NCBI GenBank assembly: GCA_964344255.1
Contig: CAYFMQ010000002.1
Location: forward strand, 202,418 to 266,417
DNA from: JAJFIE01 sp964344255
Lineage (GTDB): Bacteria; Pseudomonadota; Alphaproteobacteria; Rhodospirillales; Casp-alpha2
Direction of reading: 5' to 3'
DNA: 64,000 bases
This document shows, piece by piece, positions 1-9,048 of the stretch. Within the stretch, counting starts at the first letter, position 1. Each line of letters starts with the position of its first letter. The notes under the pieces were generated by a model. The model saw only the letters and a list, made by a program, of their open reading frames with translations. It had not been told where the DNA came from and did no database searches. Made by a program: the position numbers and the translations under genes.

Positions 1-45
1 TGATCAAGGGTTGGTCTGTTCTGGTTTTTGAAAAGCGGGGAGAAT

Positions 46-414
46 TTATCCGTTAGCCGCGGCTCGTGAGTCGGCGACCATCTCATGGATCAGGTTAGCG
101 GCCATTTTATGGTTTTCATCAAACTTCATGCCGGCATAATCATCGTCCATCCAGACAATTTCACCATAGAAACCGCCATGACGCGGCACCTCGATAACTG
201 TCTCCACTCCTTGAGGAACATTGTGTGGCGGCAAAATCTTGAACTGGAATTTTGCACCGCCTGCTGAGATATCGATCAAGGTGACATCATAGGAATCCCC
301 TGTAATCGTAACCGATGCATCCAGCATCAGGGGGTAACGCTCAAATTCGCGCCTTTCCATGAATTCGCCGGTATTCGACACGTCATAACTCCTGTCCGTA
401 ACTGTATAGTTCAT
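46..414 (-). CDS. PilZ domain protein
   Basis: This 122-residue protein is a single PilZ domain, a family that binds cyclic di-GMP. The two signature elements are visible: an RxxxR-type motif in RREFERYP (residues 21-28) and the D-x-S-x-x-G element in DISAGGAKF (about residues 48-56). There is no signal peptide or membrane segment, so it should be cytoplasmic. It is divergent from a sensor kinase and lies about 2.8 kb from the Tad pilus genes, which makes a c-di-GMP-responsive role in surface attachment plausible, but that is inference. An exact TTGAT-N4-ATCAA palindrome sits 15-28 bases upstream of the start codon. The family call is firm; the partner is unknown. Confidence 0.9.
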   Translation of the reverse strand: MNYTVTDRSYDVSNTGEFMERREFERYPLMLDASVTITGDSYDVTLIDISAGGAKFQFKILPPHNVPQGVETVIEVPRHGGFYGEIVWMDDDYAGMKFDENHKMAANLIHEMVADSRAAANG

Positions 415-428
415 TTTTGGATTCTCAT

Positions 429-442
429 TTGATCCCGATCAA
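429..442. promoter_or_regulatory. FNR/Anr-type box (TTGAT-N4-ATCAA)
   Basis: TTGATCCCGATCAA matches the FNR-family consensus exactly in all ten defined positions. It lies 15 bases upstream of the PilZ start codon. If it works on pilZ it would overlap the promoter or the start of the transcript, a position that suggests repression. Activation of the divergent kinase gene is also possible. The match is seen directly; function is inferred. Confidence 0.6.
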
Positions 443-540
443 GGATAAATCCTGCTTGTTATCTAGGGATCGCTGGTATCAACTGGTTAATCATCGGGCA
501 TCATATTGATTATAATGATATGACAAACGCGTTAATATGG

Positions 541-558
541 ATGTGATTTTAATCACAT
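541..558. promoter_or_regulatory. CRP-type palindrome
   Basis: ATGTGATTTTAATCACAT contains the TGTGA-N6-TCACA arrangement of the CRP family and has perfect 8-base arms around a 2-base centre. It lies in the 292-base region between pilZ and the kinase gene, about 150 bases before the kinase start. This region is otherwise AT-rich and holds no gene. Confidence 0.5.
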
Positions 559-706
559 AAAACAATGTTTTTCTGGAGAACAGTTATTATCAGCAAAGGT
601 TGTAGATTGAGCCAAGAGCGTATATTGCCCATTTGCGAGGTGTTCCATATATAGAAAATCATGCATTAACCCTGTTTGATTGAAGAACGAAACAAGCCTA
701 ATCCCA

Positions 707-2017
707 ATGAACGACGTGCCAACCAGAAACGACGAACAAGAGGTTGCCGAGACAGCTTCACTCAGTTCCCCCTATCGAGTTCTGCTGGTTGATGTATCGG
801 AAAAGAAATCCGAGCAGATGCGATACCTGCTTTCGGAGGTTGGTTGTTTTGACATGATCACCGTTAAGGACTTTACTTCGGTAAAAGAAGTCCTGGCGCT
901 TGATAAAATCGATATCATTCTTATCGCCGAAGATGTGGGTGACAAACCCGGCATTGAACTGGTCTGGGAACTGTCATCAAGCCTGATGTCGCCCCCTGCC
1001 ATTATTATCGCAGACACATTTTCCCGCATCCGTTCCGAAGAGGCGATCAATCTCGGCGCCAAGGATTATATCGCCTGGACTGAACTGACGTCCCGTTTCC
1101 TTGACCGCACGATTCGCTGCGCCATTTCTGAAATCTCAACGCATGATGCCGTTCGGCACAATGCCGACGATCTCATCCAGCGAATCTTCGAACTGGAACA
1201 ATCCTATCAGTCGCTTGAAGAACAGGCGGGCGAAAACGCCCATCTTGCCGAGCAACTCGACCTTGTCCGGAGCGAACTGGAAGACGCCCTGTCACAGGTC
1301 GTTAAAACCAAAGAGGAGCTTGAAGTCCTCAACGACGAAAAAAGCAAGCTGTTCTCCATCATTGCCCACGACCTCAGAAGCCCGCTGTCATCTCTTCTGA
1401 CACTTGGCGAACTGATCGACATGATGGGCGATTCCATGTCGCAGGATGAGCTGCTCGATTACATAACGAACATGAGCACCAACGTCAAAACCGTTCATTC
1501 CCTGCTGGAAAACCTGTTGGAATGGGCGCGCATCCAGATGGACCAGATTGCATTCGAGCCCTGTGTCCTGGACCTCCATGAACTCGCCTCCCGCACCGTC
1601 GAACTGCTGCTGCCTGTCGGATCTCAGAAGTCGGTGGAAATCAGAAACGACGTCCCTGAAAAAATACAGGGCTTCGGTGATTTGAATATGGTGGATACGG
1701 TTATCAGGAACCTGACGAACAATTCCGTCAAGTTCACGCCGGAAGGGGGTTCGGTTACCATATCGGCCTCATCCGATGACGATATGGTAACGCTCAGCAT
1801 CCGCGATACCGGCGTAGGCATACCTGCAGCTCGTCTCAACACGCTGTTTACGCTTGATAAAGGCGCCACGACAAAAGGCACCAAGGGTGAAAAGGGTAGC
1901 GGCCTTGGGCTGATACTTTGCCGTGACATGGTGGAAAAAAACGGCGGAAAGATTTGGGCCGAAAGCGAAGAAGGGAACGGATCAACCTTTTTCTTCAGCT
2001 TGCCCGTTCAGGCGTAA
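707..2017 (+). CDS. Sensor histidine kinase with degenerate receiver domain
   Basis: The 436-residue product starts with a receiver-like domain (about 23-141), followed by a predicted coiled coil (about 152-215), a HisKA domain with the H-box at His221 (AHDLRSP) and an HATPase domain. The N-box is at about 334-340 (RNLTNNS), the G1 box is DTGVGIP (367-373) and the G2 box is GEKGSGLGL (394-402). No membrane segment is present, so it is cytoplasmic. The receiver lacks the usual acidic pair (LLVDVS), the phosphoacceptor Asp (IILIAEDVG) and the conserved Lys (AKDYIAWTE), so it is probably a pseudo-receiver. No response regulator gene is adjacent. A TTG codon at 680 in the same frame is an alternative start; neither start has a clear ribosome binding site. 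The 3' end overlaps the opposite-strand gene by 10 bases. Confidence 0.85.
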   Translation: MNDVPTRNDEQEVAETASLSSPYRVLLVDVSEKKSEQMRYLLSEVGCFDMITVKDFTSVKEVLALDKIDIILIAEDVGDKPGIELVWELSSSLMSPPAIIIADTFSRIRSEEAINLGAKDYIAWTELTSRFLDRTIRCAISEISTHDAVRHNADDLIQRIFELEQSYQSLEEQAGENAHLAEQLDLVRSELEDALSQVVKTKEELEVLNDEKSKLFSIIAHDLRSPLSSLLTLGELIDMMGDSMSQDELLDYITNMSTNVKTVHSLLENLLEWARIQMDQIAFEPCVLDLHELASRTVELLLPVGSQKSVEIRNDVPEKIQGFGDLNMVDTVIRNLTNNSVKFTPEGGSVTISASSDDDMVTLSIRDTGVGIPAARLNTLFTLDKGATTKGTKGEKGSGLGLILCRDMVEKNGGKIWAESEEGNGSTFFFSLPVQA

Positions 2018-2601
2018 AAGTCGGGGTACTTCCGGCGGTTCCAACGCCCCATGCCGATACCCATCAACCACAAAACGATAGCGGCGATGACAAACGTAAT
2101 CGTTGTTTTGATAACGATCTCGCCGTTCTTTTTCTGCCCTTCGATCAGGTCTTCAAAAAGCACCACTGTTTGTTCGTGGTCCTCCTTGTAAGGGTTCTTC
2201 TCAATTAACTGCCAGATCAGGGCCGCTTCATCGCCACCGATAGCATCTTTTTCAACCAGCACCTCCACCCAGATACCCATACTGTTACGAACCTTTGGGT
2301 ATTTCGGAAAGGTCCAGGGATATCGAAACTCGCCCTCTACATCCTTGAATAGCATATAGGCCGAGGTGAAAATCGGTAGCTGGGAACCGGCGGTTGAGTT
2401 GGAGATATCGTCCCTGATGACGAATATACGCAATTTCCCGCCGATCTTGACCAGGTCGTCGCGATCCGGAATGTCTTTCGGCCAATAGACGACACAGGTC
2501 CCGATAGCGAACAAAACGGCCAGGATGGACAGAAAATAAAAGGGCCAAACCGGTTTCGGACCCGGAGGTTTCGATGAAGCTTTCGTTCCGTAAAGGCTCA
2601 T
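2008..2601 (-). CDS. Two-pass membrane protein of unknown function
   Basis: I do not recognise this 197-residue protein. It has a Pro/Lys-rich N-terminal tail, a membrane segment at about residues 18-40 (WPFYFLSILAVLFAIGTCVV), a periplasmic-sized loop of about 125 residues, and a second membrane segment near 165-185 (TTITFVIAAIVLWLMGIGMG) followed by a basic tail. The topology suggests that both ends are cytoplasmic. It sits between the kinase gene and the MarR-like gene, and its 3' end overlaps the kinase 3' end by 10 bases. No catalytic motif was seen. Confidence 0.6.
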   Translation of the reverse strand: MSLYGTKASSKPPGPKPVWPFYFLSILAVLFAIGTCVVYWPKDIPDRDDLVKIGGKLRIFVIRDDISNSTAGSQLPIFTSAYMLFKDVEGEFRYPWTFPKYPKVRNSMGIWVEVLVEKDAIGGDEAALIWQLIEKNPYKEDHEQTVVLFEDLIEGQKKNGEIVIKTTITFVIAAIVLWLMGIGMGRWNRRKYPDFYA

Positions 2602-2670
2602 GTGCTACCCATGCATGGTTGCTTTCAGTCATGGTCCTATGCACAAGTATAAAGCCTTAGCAGGTCTTAT

Positions 2671-3126
2671 CTATCCCCCAAATCGCACATAGTCCGACCA
2701 GGACTGCTCAAGATGCCTTAAGGTTTCACAGGCGGTCTCAACGCCCCCGTCACAAAGCTCGCCTCCCGCAAGACTGGCAAAGGCACCGCCATCCAGGGCT
2801 TTCACGTGATCAACGACATCCCTTGCCTTATCCGTCAGGCGCAATGACACGGACCGTTTATCGTACTCGACACGCTGTTGTTCGAGATAGCCCATTTCTG
2901 TCAGTTTTTTGACGTTATAGGACACGTTCGATCCCTGATAGTACCCCCGGTCAATCAAGTCGCGGACGACAACGTCCTGGTCACCGATATTCGCCAGCAG
3001 CATCGCCTGGACACCGTTCAGGTCGCGAATACCCATCTTCTTGATCTCGACTCGCAACACATCGAGAAACAACCGGTGGAGCCGTTCAATCAGGTGAAAC
3101 AACTCAAGATATCCTTTGCTTGTCAC
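2671..3126 (-). CDS. MarR-family winged-helix regulator
   Basis: This cytoplasmic protein of 151 residues from the GTG at 3126 carries a MarR-type winged helix. The recognition-helix region is at GYYQGSNVSYNVKKLTEMG and the wing at EQQRVEYDKRSVSLRLTDKA. The opening YLELFHLIERLHRLFLDV resembles the LdtR-like alphaproteobacterial branch of MarR proteins. A TTG at 3141 is an in-frame alternative, but GTG 3126 has a purine-rich GGGGA at a reasonable distance upstream. It is divergent from tadD across about 100 bases, so it could regulate that gene or itself; no operator was identified. Confidence 0.8.
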   Translation of the reverse strand: MTSKGYLELFHLIERLHRLFLDVLRVEIKKMGIRDLNGVQAMLLANIGDQDVVVRDLIDRGYYQGSNVSYNVKKLTEMGYLEQQRVEYDKRSVSLRLTDKARDVVDHVKALDGGAFASLAGGELCDGGVETACETLRHLEQSWSDYVRFGG

Positions 3127-3232
3127 GTTAAAATTCCCCAATCTTCAATCAACGGTTAAGAATATAATGGAATCATACAGCCGTGTGAGGTTTCAGCTAT
3201 GTCGTACGTCACAATTGAGTAAAATTTTATCT

Positions 3233-4057
3233 ATGAAGAAAAACCGGATTTTTTTGGTTTGTAGCGCCGTTGCCTTGCTGTTGTCGCTTTCAGCATGCGA
3301 GACCCTCCCTGATCTCGGAACGCAACAATCAGCGAACGCACCTGACAGCCAGGCTGAACAGTTCATGCGCCTGGGCGATTCTACACGCGACGCCGGCGAC
3401 CTTGAGTCCGCGGCGGCTCTTTACCGCCGGGCCATCGATGCCGATCCTGGCTGGATCGAGCCATATCTCAGCCTTGGAAACATAGCTCTCAGGCTCAATG
3501 TCCTTGGCGATGCCGAATTGGCCTACCGTACCGCCATATCCCTGGATGAGGAAAACTACGCCGCACAATTGGGGCTCGGCCGCACGCTGTTACGGCTCGG
3601 GAATTACCAGAAGGCCCTGGAAGTCTTTGACAGAATCATAATGATCAGTCCCGAAGACGGCAGGGGTTATAACGGCTCTGCCATTGCGCTTGAGCTTCTC
3701 GGGCGGCATGACGATGCCCAGGACACCTATGCCGACGGCATCGAGGCCGACACGGACCGGATTTCTCTCTACAACAACTGGGGGCTGTCCATGGCGCTGG
3801 TAGGCGATTATACAAACGCCATCACCTGGCTGGATAACGTGCTGCAGGAAGGCAAGGGAAACATCAAAACACGCCAGACCCTGGCGCTTGTCTATGGCCT
3901 TTCCGGCGATATGGATAATGCGGCAAAAATCGGCCTTATCGATTTAAGTCCCGAAGACGTTTCCAACAACCTGATGTACTACGCGCGCCTGCGGGAAATG
4001 CCACTCGATCAAAGAATGGCTGCCGTGTTTGGACTGACGATTCCCTCGACGCCCTGA
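3233..4057 (+). CDS. tadD: TadD-like TPR lipoprotein of the Flp pilus
   Basis: The 274-residue product has a lipoprotein signal peptide ending in the lipobox LSLSAC (cysteine near residue 21), followed by TPR repeats such as GDLESAAALYRRAIDADPGW and GNYQKALEVFDRIIMISPED. TadD proteins are outer-membrane-associated assembly factors of Tad pili. Start 3233 was chosen because the 39 residues read upstream are not signal-like and the lipoprotein leader begins here. Unlike many tad loci, the gene is on the opposite strand and converges on tadC, leaving 22 bases between the stop codons. Confidence 0.85.
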   Translation: MKKNRIFLVCSAVALLLSLSACETLPDLGTQQSANAPDSQAEQFMRLGDSTRDAGDLESAAALYRRAIDADPGWIEPYLSLGNIALRLNVLGDAELAYRTAISLDEENYAAQLGLGRTLLRLGNYQKALEVFDRIIMISPEDGRGYNGSAIALELLGRHDDAQDTYADGIEADTDRISLYNNWGLSMALVGDYTNAITWLDNVLQEGKGNIKTRQTLALVYGLSGDMDNAAKIGLIDLSPEDVSNNLMYYARLREMPLDQRMAAVFGLTIPSTP

Positions 4058-4079
4058 AATCACCAGGATGCAATCCGGT

Positions 4080-5066
4080 CTAGAGTTTGCTGAACCCATC
4101 GATAGCACGCAGAATGGCCGGCCCCAGCAGGACGACAAACAGGCTGGGCAGAATGAACACAACCAACGGGACGGTCAGTGTCGCCGGCAACCTGGCCGCC
4201 TTTTCCTCAGCCCGCATCATGCGATTGCTCCTGAACTCACTGGACAAAACCCTGAGAGAGTTGGCAAGCGGCGTGCCGTATTTTTCCGTTTGTGACAACG
4301 TCGCCACCACGGCGCGTATGTCCTGAAGCTGACAGCGGTCCATCAGGTTTTCGAGCGCATCACGCCGGCTGGGCAGGAAACCGAGCTCGACAGCCGTCAG
4401 GGCGAACTCATCCGACAGTTCAGGCCCTGAGCGGCCCATTTCATCAGCCACACGGGTCAACGCCGCGTCCAGTGACAATCCAGCCTCGGCGCAAATCACG
4501 AGAAGATCCAAGGCGTCCGGCAAGGCCTTCCGAATTTCCTGGCTCCTCCGTTGCACGGCATTCTTCACGATCAGTTCCGGCAAAAAGAAGCCTGCCAACG
4601 CTGCCCCTGCGCCAACCGCCAGTTTGCTCATCAACGGCAGCGGAAATAAGGGCGTTATGGAAACAAACGCCAGAGTCGACAACGCCAGGGAGATCGGAAG
4701 GACGGCTTTCAGGAACAGGAAAACAACCAAGGCGTTACGTGTCCGCCAGCCGGCACGGGCGAGCTGGGAAGCCATTTTCTCAGCCTGGGCCGATTTCATC
4801 AGGTGAAGTTTCTGGACAACCTGGCTCATCAGGCCAAGCGTGCCTTCATCGAGCAGCCTGGCCCTGTTTCCACCAGGAGCGGCGAGTCCTGCCTGCAGGC
4901 TGTCCCGTACTTTCATGATGGCTTGAATGCGTTTCACCATGGGATCACGGTTAAGCAGCGTGGACCAGACAACCACCAGCATGGCAAACGCCGAAAGTCC
5001 GGCGCCAAGGGGAATCATGACATCGGCGGTAACCAAGTTTTCAAATGTGCTCATCATTCCGCTCAT
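4080..5066 (-). CDS. tadC: Tad pilus inner-membrane protein TadC
   Basis: This 328-residue protein of the type II secretion system F family is one of the two polytopic platform proteins of Tad secretion. It has an N-terminal membrane segment, a pair of central membrane segments at about 115-165, the conserved cytoplasmic T2SF region (RKALPDALDLLVICAEAGLSLDAAL and RSGPELSDEFALTAVELGFL), and a C-terminal membrane helix ending in GPAILRAIDGFSKL. A GAGGAGG ribosome binding site precedes the ATG at 5066. It is the last gene of the cpa/tad operon, 15 bases after tadB. Confidence 0.92.
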   Translation of the reverse strand: MSGMMSTFENLVTADVMIPLGAGLSAFAMLVVVWSTLLNRDPMVKRIQAIMKVRDSLQAGLAAPGGNRARLLDEGTLGLMSQVVQKLHLMKSAQAEKMASQLARAGWRTRNALVVFLFLKAVLPISLALSTLAFVSITPLFPLPLMSKLAVGAGAALAGFFLPELIVKNAVQRRSQEIRKALPDALDLLVICAEAGLSLDAALTRVADEMGRSGPELSDEFALTAVELGFLPSRRDALENLMDRCQLQDIRAVVATLSQTEKYGTPLANSLRVLSSEFRSNRMMRAEEKAARLPATLTVPLVVFILPSLFVVLLGPAILRAIDGFSKL

Positions 5067-5081
5067 GCCCCCGGGCCTCCT

Positions 5082-6065
5082 CTAGATCTCGAAACGGATC
5101 ATCTTGCGCATGACCAGGATGCCCATGCCCATGATCCCGCAGGCAAAGCCCAGCATGATCTTGCCCCTCTCGTCCGTGAACAGCATGGATTCATATTCGG
5201 GATTCATCAGGTAAATGATGATGAACATGACGAACGGCAGGCTGCCCAAAATCATGGCGCTGGCACGGGCTTCGGATGACATGGCCTTGATCTTGAGGCG
5301 CATCTGGCGACGCTGGCGGAGAATTTCACTCAGATTAGCCAACGTCTCCGACAAGTTACCGCCCGTCTGCTGCTGTACGGAAAGGCTGATGACAAAAAAC
5401 TTGAACTCGGCGGTGCTCAGCCGGTCGACCGCCTCCCAAAGGGCGTTTTCCAGGGTTGAGCCCATCTTTACGCTTTCGGAAATCCGCCTGAATTCCTCGC
5501 CGACAGGTCCCTGCATTTCCTGGCCGACGGCGGCAACGGTTTCGCTGACAGGCAGGCCGGACCGTAAGCCACGAACCATCAGATCGATACCGTCCGGGAA
5601 TTTGACCTCGAATGCATCGCGACGCTTTTTGATCATCCGGTTAACCACGTAGTGCGGACCGCCGATGCAAAGTGTCATGCCGAACAGCAGGCTGCTAATC
5701 AACGGCATGCCGCCGATGATGTGCAACATGAGAAAAGACGCAATCAACGTGATTATGCTGCCTATGGCGTATCCAGTGATCGTGATGGGGCGGCCGGTTG
5801 AGGTCAATCGCCGCTGCAATTCGTCCCGTTTTGGCATGATCTGGCTCAGTGCCTTCTCAAGCCCCGGCAAACGGGAAAGCGTCTCGCGCTTGATACCCGT
5901 CTTTCCCTCGGTTTCCGGCTGTGAGCATTCAACGCGAACGACGGACGTCGCCCGTTTTTCGAGATGTTGTCTGGCACCGGGGACAAGAGCCCAAAAAACT
6001 CCGCCAATGATAAGAACGCTGATCATGGCGCCGCCCGAAATCAGGATTATCGGATCCATCATCAT
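5082..6065 (-). CDS. tadB: Tad pilus inner-membrane protein TadB
   Basis: This 327-residue paralogue of TadC in the T2SF family probably forms the inner-membrane platform with it. It has an N-terminal membrane helix (PIILISGGAMISVLIIGGVFWALV), the cytoplasmic T2SF domain (FPDGIDLMVRGLRSGLPVSETV, VGEEFRRISESVKMGSTLENAL, QQQTGGNLSETLANLSEILRQR) and C-terminal membrane helices. Start 6065 is the first of three consecutive ATG codons and has AGGAG eight bases upstream; upstream in-frame sequence overlaps tadA and lacks a leader. It is 19 bases after tadA. Confidence 0.92.
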   Translation of the reverse strand: MMMDPIILISGGAMISVLIIGGVFWALVPGARQHLEKRATSVVRVECSQPETEGKTGIKRETLSRLPGLEKALSQIMPKRDELQRRLTSTGRPITITGYAIGSIITLIASFLMLHIIGGMPLISSLLFGMTLCIGGPHYVVNRMIKKRRDAFEVKFPDGIDLMVRGLRSGLPVSETVAAVGQEMQGPVGEEFRRISESVKMGSTLENALWEAVDRLSTAEFKFFVISLSVQQQTGGNLSETLANLSEILRQRRQMRLKIKAMSSEARASAMILGSLPFVMFIIIYLMNPEYESMLFTDERGKIMLGFACGIMGMGILVMRKMIRFEI

Positions 6066-6084
6066 GACTGAAACTCCTGTTTCT

Positions 6085-7779
6085 TTAACCCATGGCCGCC
6101 AGCAGCGCCTTGTCGAGACCGAAATACTGGGCGCGCGACGTAAAATTCGGACGAAGCCCGGATGAAACGAATTGACCCAGGAGATTACCGTCCGGGTCCT
6201 CACCTTCAAACTGGTACGTGAAGAGATCCTGCGTGGTAATCACTTCGCCCTCCATTCCCACAACTTCTGTAACGTGAGTGATCCGGCGCATACCGTCCCG
6301 CATACGAGAGATCTGAACGATTAGATTCACCGCCCCTGCGATTTGGGACCGTACCGCCTCGTTTGGCAGCTTTACCCCCGCCATTGCCACCATGTTTTCA
6401 AGCCGCGTTAGCGCTTCCCTTGGACGGTTCGCATGGATGGTGCCGAGCGAACCGTCATGTCCCGTATTCATGGCTTGAAGCATGTCCAGGGCTTCACCAG
6501 CCCTGATTTCACCCAGGATGATACGGTCCGGCCGCATACGCAGGGCGTTCTTGACCAGGTCTCGCTGGGTAATTTCACCTTCGCCTTCCAGATTGGGAGG
6601 TCGTGTTTCAAGGCGAACCACATGGGGTTGCTGCAATTGCAGCTCCGCCGCGTCCTCAATAGTCACGATCCTCTCGCCCTCGTCGATCATGCGGGACAGG
6701 GCGTTCAGTAAGGTCGTCTTGCCGGAACCGGTACCGCCGGAAACAAGGATATTCAACTGGGACCGTGCCGCGATCTTTAGCACTGTCGCCATTTCCGGCG
6801 AGATGTTGCGTTGCTTCTCCATGGTATCGAGGGTGATTTTCTTCTTGGAAAACTTACGAATCGAGATCGAAGCTCCGTCGATCGCTAACGGCGGTGCGAT
6901 AATGTTCACACGTGAGCCATCGGCCAGACGGGCGTCCACCAAGGGTGTGGATTCGTCGACACGCCGACCAACAGCGCTGACGATCCGCTGGGCGATCTGC
7001 ATGACGTGACCGTTATCGCGAAACTCGACATCCGTCAGTTCCAGCTTGCCACCCCTCTCAACATAAATCTGCTTCGGGCCGTTGACCATGATGTCCGTCA
7101 CTTTCTCATCGGATAACAGAACTTCAAGCGGCCCAAGTCCCAGCATGTCATGCATCAGAGTCGTCACAAGGTCGCGCTGCTCCAGCAGATTAAGTTGTAT
7201 TTTTTCTTCACCAAGAATTTCGGCGATAACCTCGGTGATTTCAGCTGCAAGCTGAGCACGGGGCACATCCATGGCCTTACCGGCGTCAATTCTTTGAAGG
7301 AGGATGGGTTGAACAACGGCCTTCGCCGCCTCTACGCTACTTTTAGAGGGAGAATAACCTGAACCTTCACCATTATCCGCAGAACTATTATCCGGTTTTC
7401 CCTTCCCGTCCCCGGTTACGAGAGCGTTCACGACATCCGTAATGGCATTTCTTCGATCCAGCTCAGACAAATCTCCGATATTGTCCAGAATCGTGCCGAC
7501 AACCTCAGCCGTTTCCCGCCGGGACATGGCCCGGATTTCGCTCGGCTGGAATTTAAGCTGCATCTCGCTTATGGCGCGCTTTATCAGCTCGGGAATGGGG
7601 ATCTGCTGATCAGCCGCTTTGTGTTCATCCGATGAGCCTTTTTCAGAACCTGTTTGAGAAGTCACCTCCATTGCTTCGGACAGCTTTCCTGCCTGATCTG
7701 AATCTACCGCTTCAAATGATCCCGTTTCGGTGGACGGATCAAAAGGAACGACATCGGCGGTTTGACGTTTTCCAAACAT
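6085..7779 (-). CDS. cpaF: Tad secretion ATPase TadA/CpaF
   Basis: This 564-residue hexameric secretion ATPase of the PilT/VirB11 superfamily powers Flp pilin export. The Walker A motif is VSGGTGSGKTTLLNALS, the Asp box includes IVTIEDAAELQLQQPHVVRLE, and the Walker B and His-box regions are visible in RPDRIILGEIRAGEALDMLQAMNTGHDG and GTIHANRPREAL. The N-terminal extension of about 170 residues is acidic and low in complexity, longer than in many CpaF proteins. The ATG at 7779 is preceded by GAGG and lies one base beyond the cpaE stop codon, so translation is probably coupled. Confidence 0.95.
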   Translation of the reverse strand: MFGKRQTADVVPFDPSTETGSFEAVDSDQAGKLSEAMEVTSQTGSEKGSSDEHKAADQQIPIPELIKRAISEMQLKFQPSEIRAMSRRETAEVVGTILDNIGDLSELDRRNAITDVVNALVTGDGKGKPDNSSADNGEGSGYSPSKSSVEAAKAVVQPILLQRIDAGKAMDVPRAQLAAEITEVIAEILGEEKIQLNLLEQRDLVTTLMHDMLGLGPLEVLLSDEKVTDIMVNGPKQIYVERGGKLELTDVEFRDNGHVMQIAQRIVSAVGRRVDESTPLVDARLADGSRVNIIAPPLAIDGASISIRKFSKKKITLDTMEKQRNISPEMATVLKIAARSQLNILVSGGTGSGKTTLLNALSRMIDEGERIVTIEDAAELQLQQPHVVRLETRPPNLEGEGEITQRDLVKNALRMRPDRIILGEIRAGEALDMLQAMNTGHDGSLGTIHANRPREALTRLENMVAMAGVKLPNEAVRSQIAGAVNLIVQISRMRDGMRRITHVTEVVGMEGEVITTQDLFTYQFEGEDPDGNLLGQFVSSGLRPNFTSRAQYFGLDKALLAAMG

Positions 7780-7780
7780 A

Positions 7781-9025
7781 TCAACCTCGCTTTGCAAGAC
7801 GTGACCACAAGGATCTGGATTCCTCTTCAACCTCACCCTCCGGCATCAACTTGTGTGCGAGGGATTTCATGGCTGCAGCGATTTTCGATCGCTTATCGGC
7901 ATCGACAATCACCCGGCCCTTGGCCACGGCATGGGCCACAACTTTTGCATCGAAGGGAACTTCGGCAATGACTTCGAGGTTGGAATTCTTGGTGAAAACC
8001 TCGGTTGTGAGATCGGCGTTGGGAACTAGACCGACACGGTTCAGAGCAACCCGCACTGGCGTTTCCGGGCTTTTCTCACCAATCATGCGGGCAATACGCG
8101 TTGCATCACGCAAGCCGACAAGAGATGGTTCCGACACCAGAACGACTTCGTCAAGAATGCCCAGGAAAACCGGCTGGCGGATCAAATGATCACGTGGAAT
8201 ATCCAGGATCACCGAATCATAACTATCCATCATATGCTCGAAGAGTACGCCAATAGCGGCTGCATTGATGTCGTTCAAATTGCCGGGATCGGATTCTGAG
8301 GCCAGAAGGTGCAATGTTTCCGTATACGGTATCAGGGCGCGTTTCAGGAACAGATCATCGATACGCGAGGGACTTTCCAAGGCATCGGATAATCCTTTAC
8401 CCGGTTCCGTGTCCATCTGCAGGGCCAATGTGCCAAATGTCAGATCGAGATCGATCAGTGATACTGTCTGCTTGTGATCCGTGCTCAAGGCCCAGGCACA
8501 GTTTGCCGCCAGCATCGAAGCGCCGGCCCCGCCATGAACGCCAACGAAGGCAATTCTGCGCATTTCATTGACAGGCCCGACTGCCGCTTCCGGCGCAGTT
8601 GCGACCGGCTCACGCTGAACCCGCTGAATGGCGTCAGTGATCCGTTCGACCGTTACCGGTTTCACGAGATATTCATAAACTCCTTCGTCAATCAGTGTGC
8701 GGTAGATGTTCACATCGTTGACCTGGCCAATGATGATGACACGGCTGTCGGGATCACAGACATTCGCCAGGGCACCCACGGAAGACATGAGATCTTCCGT
8801 CTCCGACAGATCGACGATCAGTATTTTCGGTGTCGGAATGACGTTCAGGGTCGAGAGAATCTTGTCGAGATTCTGTCCTACCGGAACAACGGAAGCTTCG
8901 TCAAAACCATTAAGAGATGCCGCTTCCATGAGAATCCCGCTGGTCGTTGAATCGGATGCAAAGGCCAAGAAGGTGGCCGTCGCAGCGGAGGTAACATTAT
9001 CCATTTTCAGAGCAGCAGTTTGCAT
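7781..9025 (-). CDS. cpaE: Pilus assembly protein CpaE/TadZ
   Basis: This protein of about 414 residues combines an N-terminal receiver-like domain (residues about 20-140) with a C-terminal MinD/ParA-type ATPase domain. In the related TadZ/CpaE proteins this architecture localises the pilus machine at the pole. The P-loop is the degenerate form FVGVHGGAGASMLAANCAWAL, and the ATPase fold continues through VSLIDLDLTFGTLALQMD and YDSVILDIPRDHL. An in-frame GTG at 9031 with AGGA five bases upstream is an equally credible start, adding two residues. It lies in the middle of the cpa operon. Confidence 0.92.
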   Translation of the reverse strand: MQTAALKMDNVTSAATATFLAFASDSTTSGILMEAASLNGFDEASVVPVGQNLDKILSTLNVIPTPKILIVDLSETEDLMSSVGALANVCDPDSRVIIIGQVNDVNIYRTLIDEGVYEYLVKPVTVERITDAIQRVQREPVATAPEAAVGPVNEMRRIAFVGVHGGAGASMLAANCAWALSTDHKQTVSLIDLDLTFGTLALQMDTEPGKGLSDALESPSRIDDLFLKRALIPYTETLHLLASESDPGNLNDINAAAIGVLFEHMMDSYDSVILDIPRDHLIRQPVFLGILDEVVLVSEPSLVGLRDATRIARMIGEKSPETPVRVALNRVGLVPNADLTTEVFTKNSNLEVIAEVPFDAKVVAHAVAKGRVIVDADKRSKIAAAMKSLAHKLMPEGEVEEESRSLWSRLAKRG

Positions 9026-9048
9026 GATCACACCTTGTTCCTGTCCGG

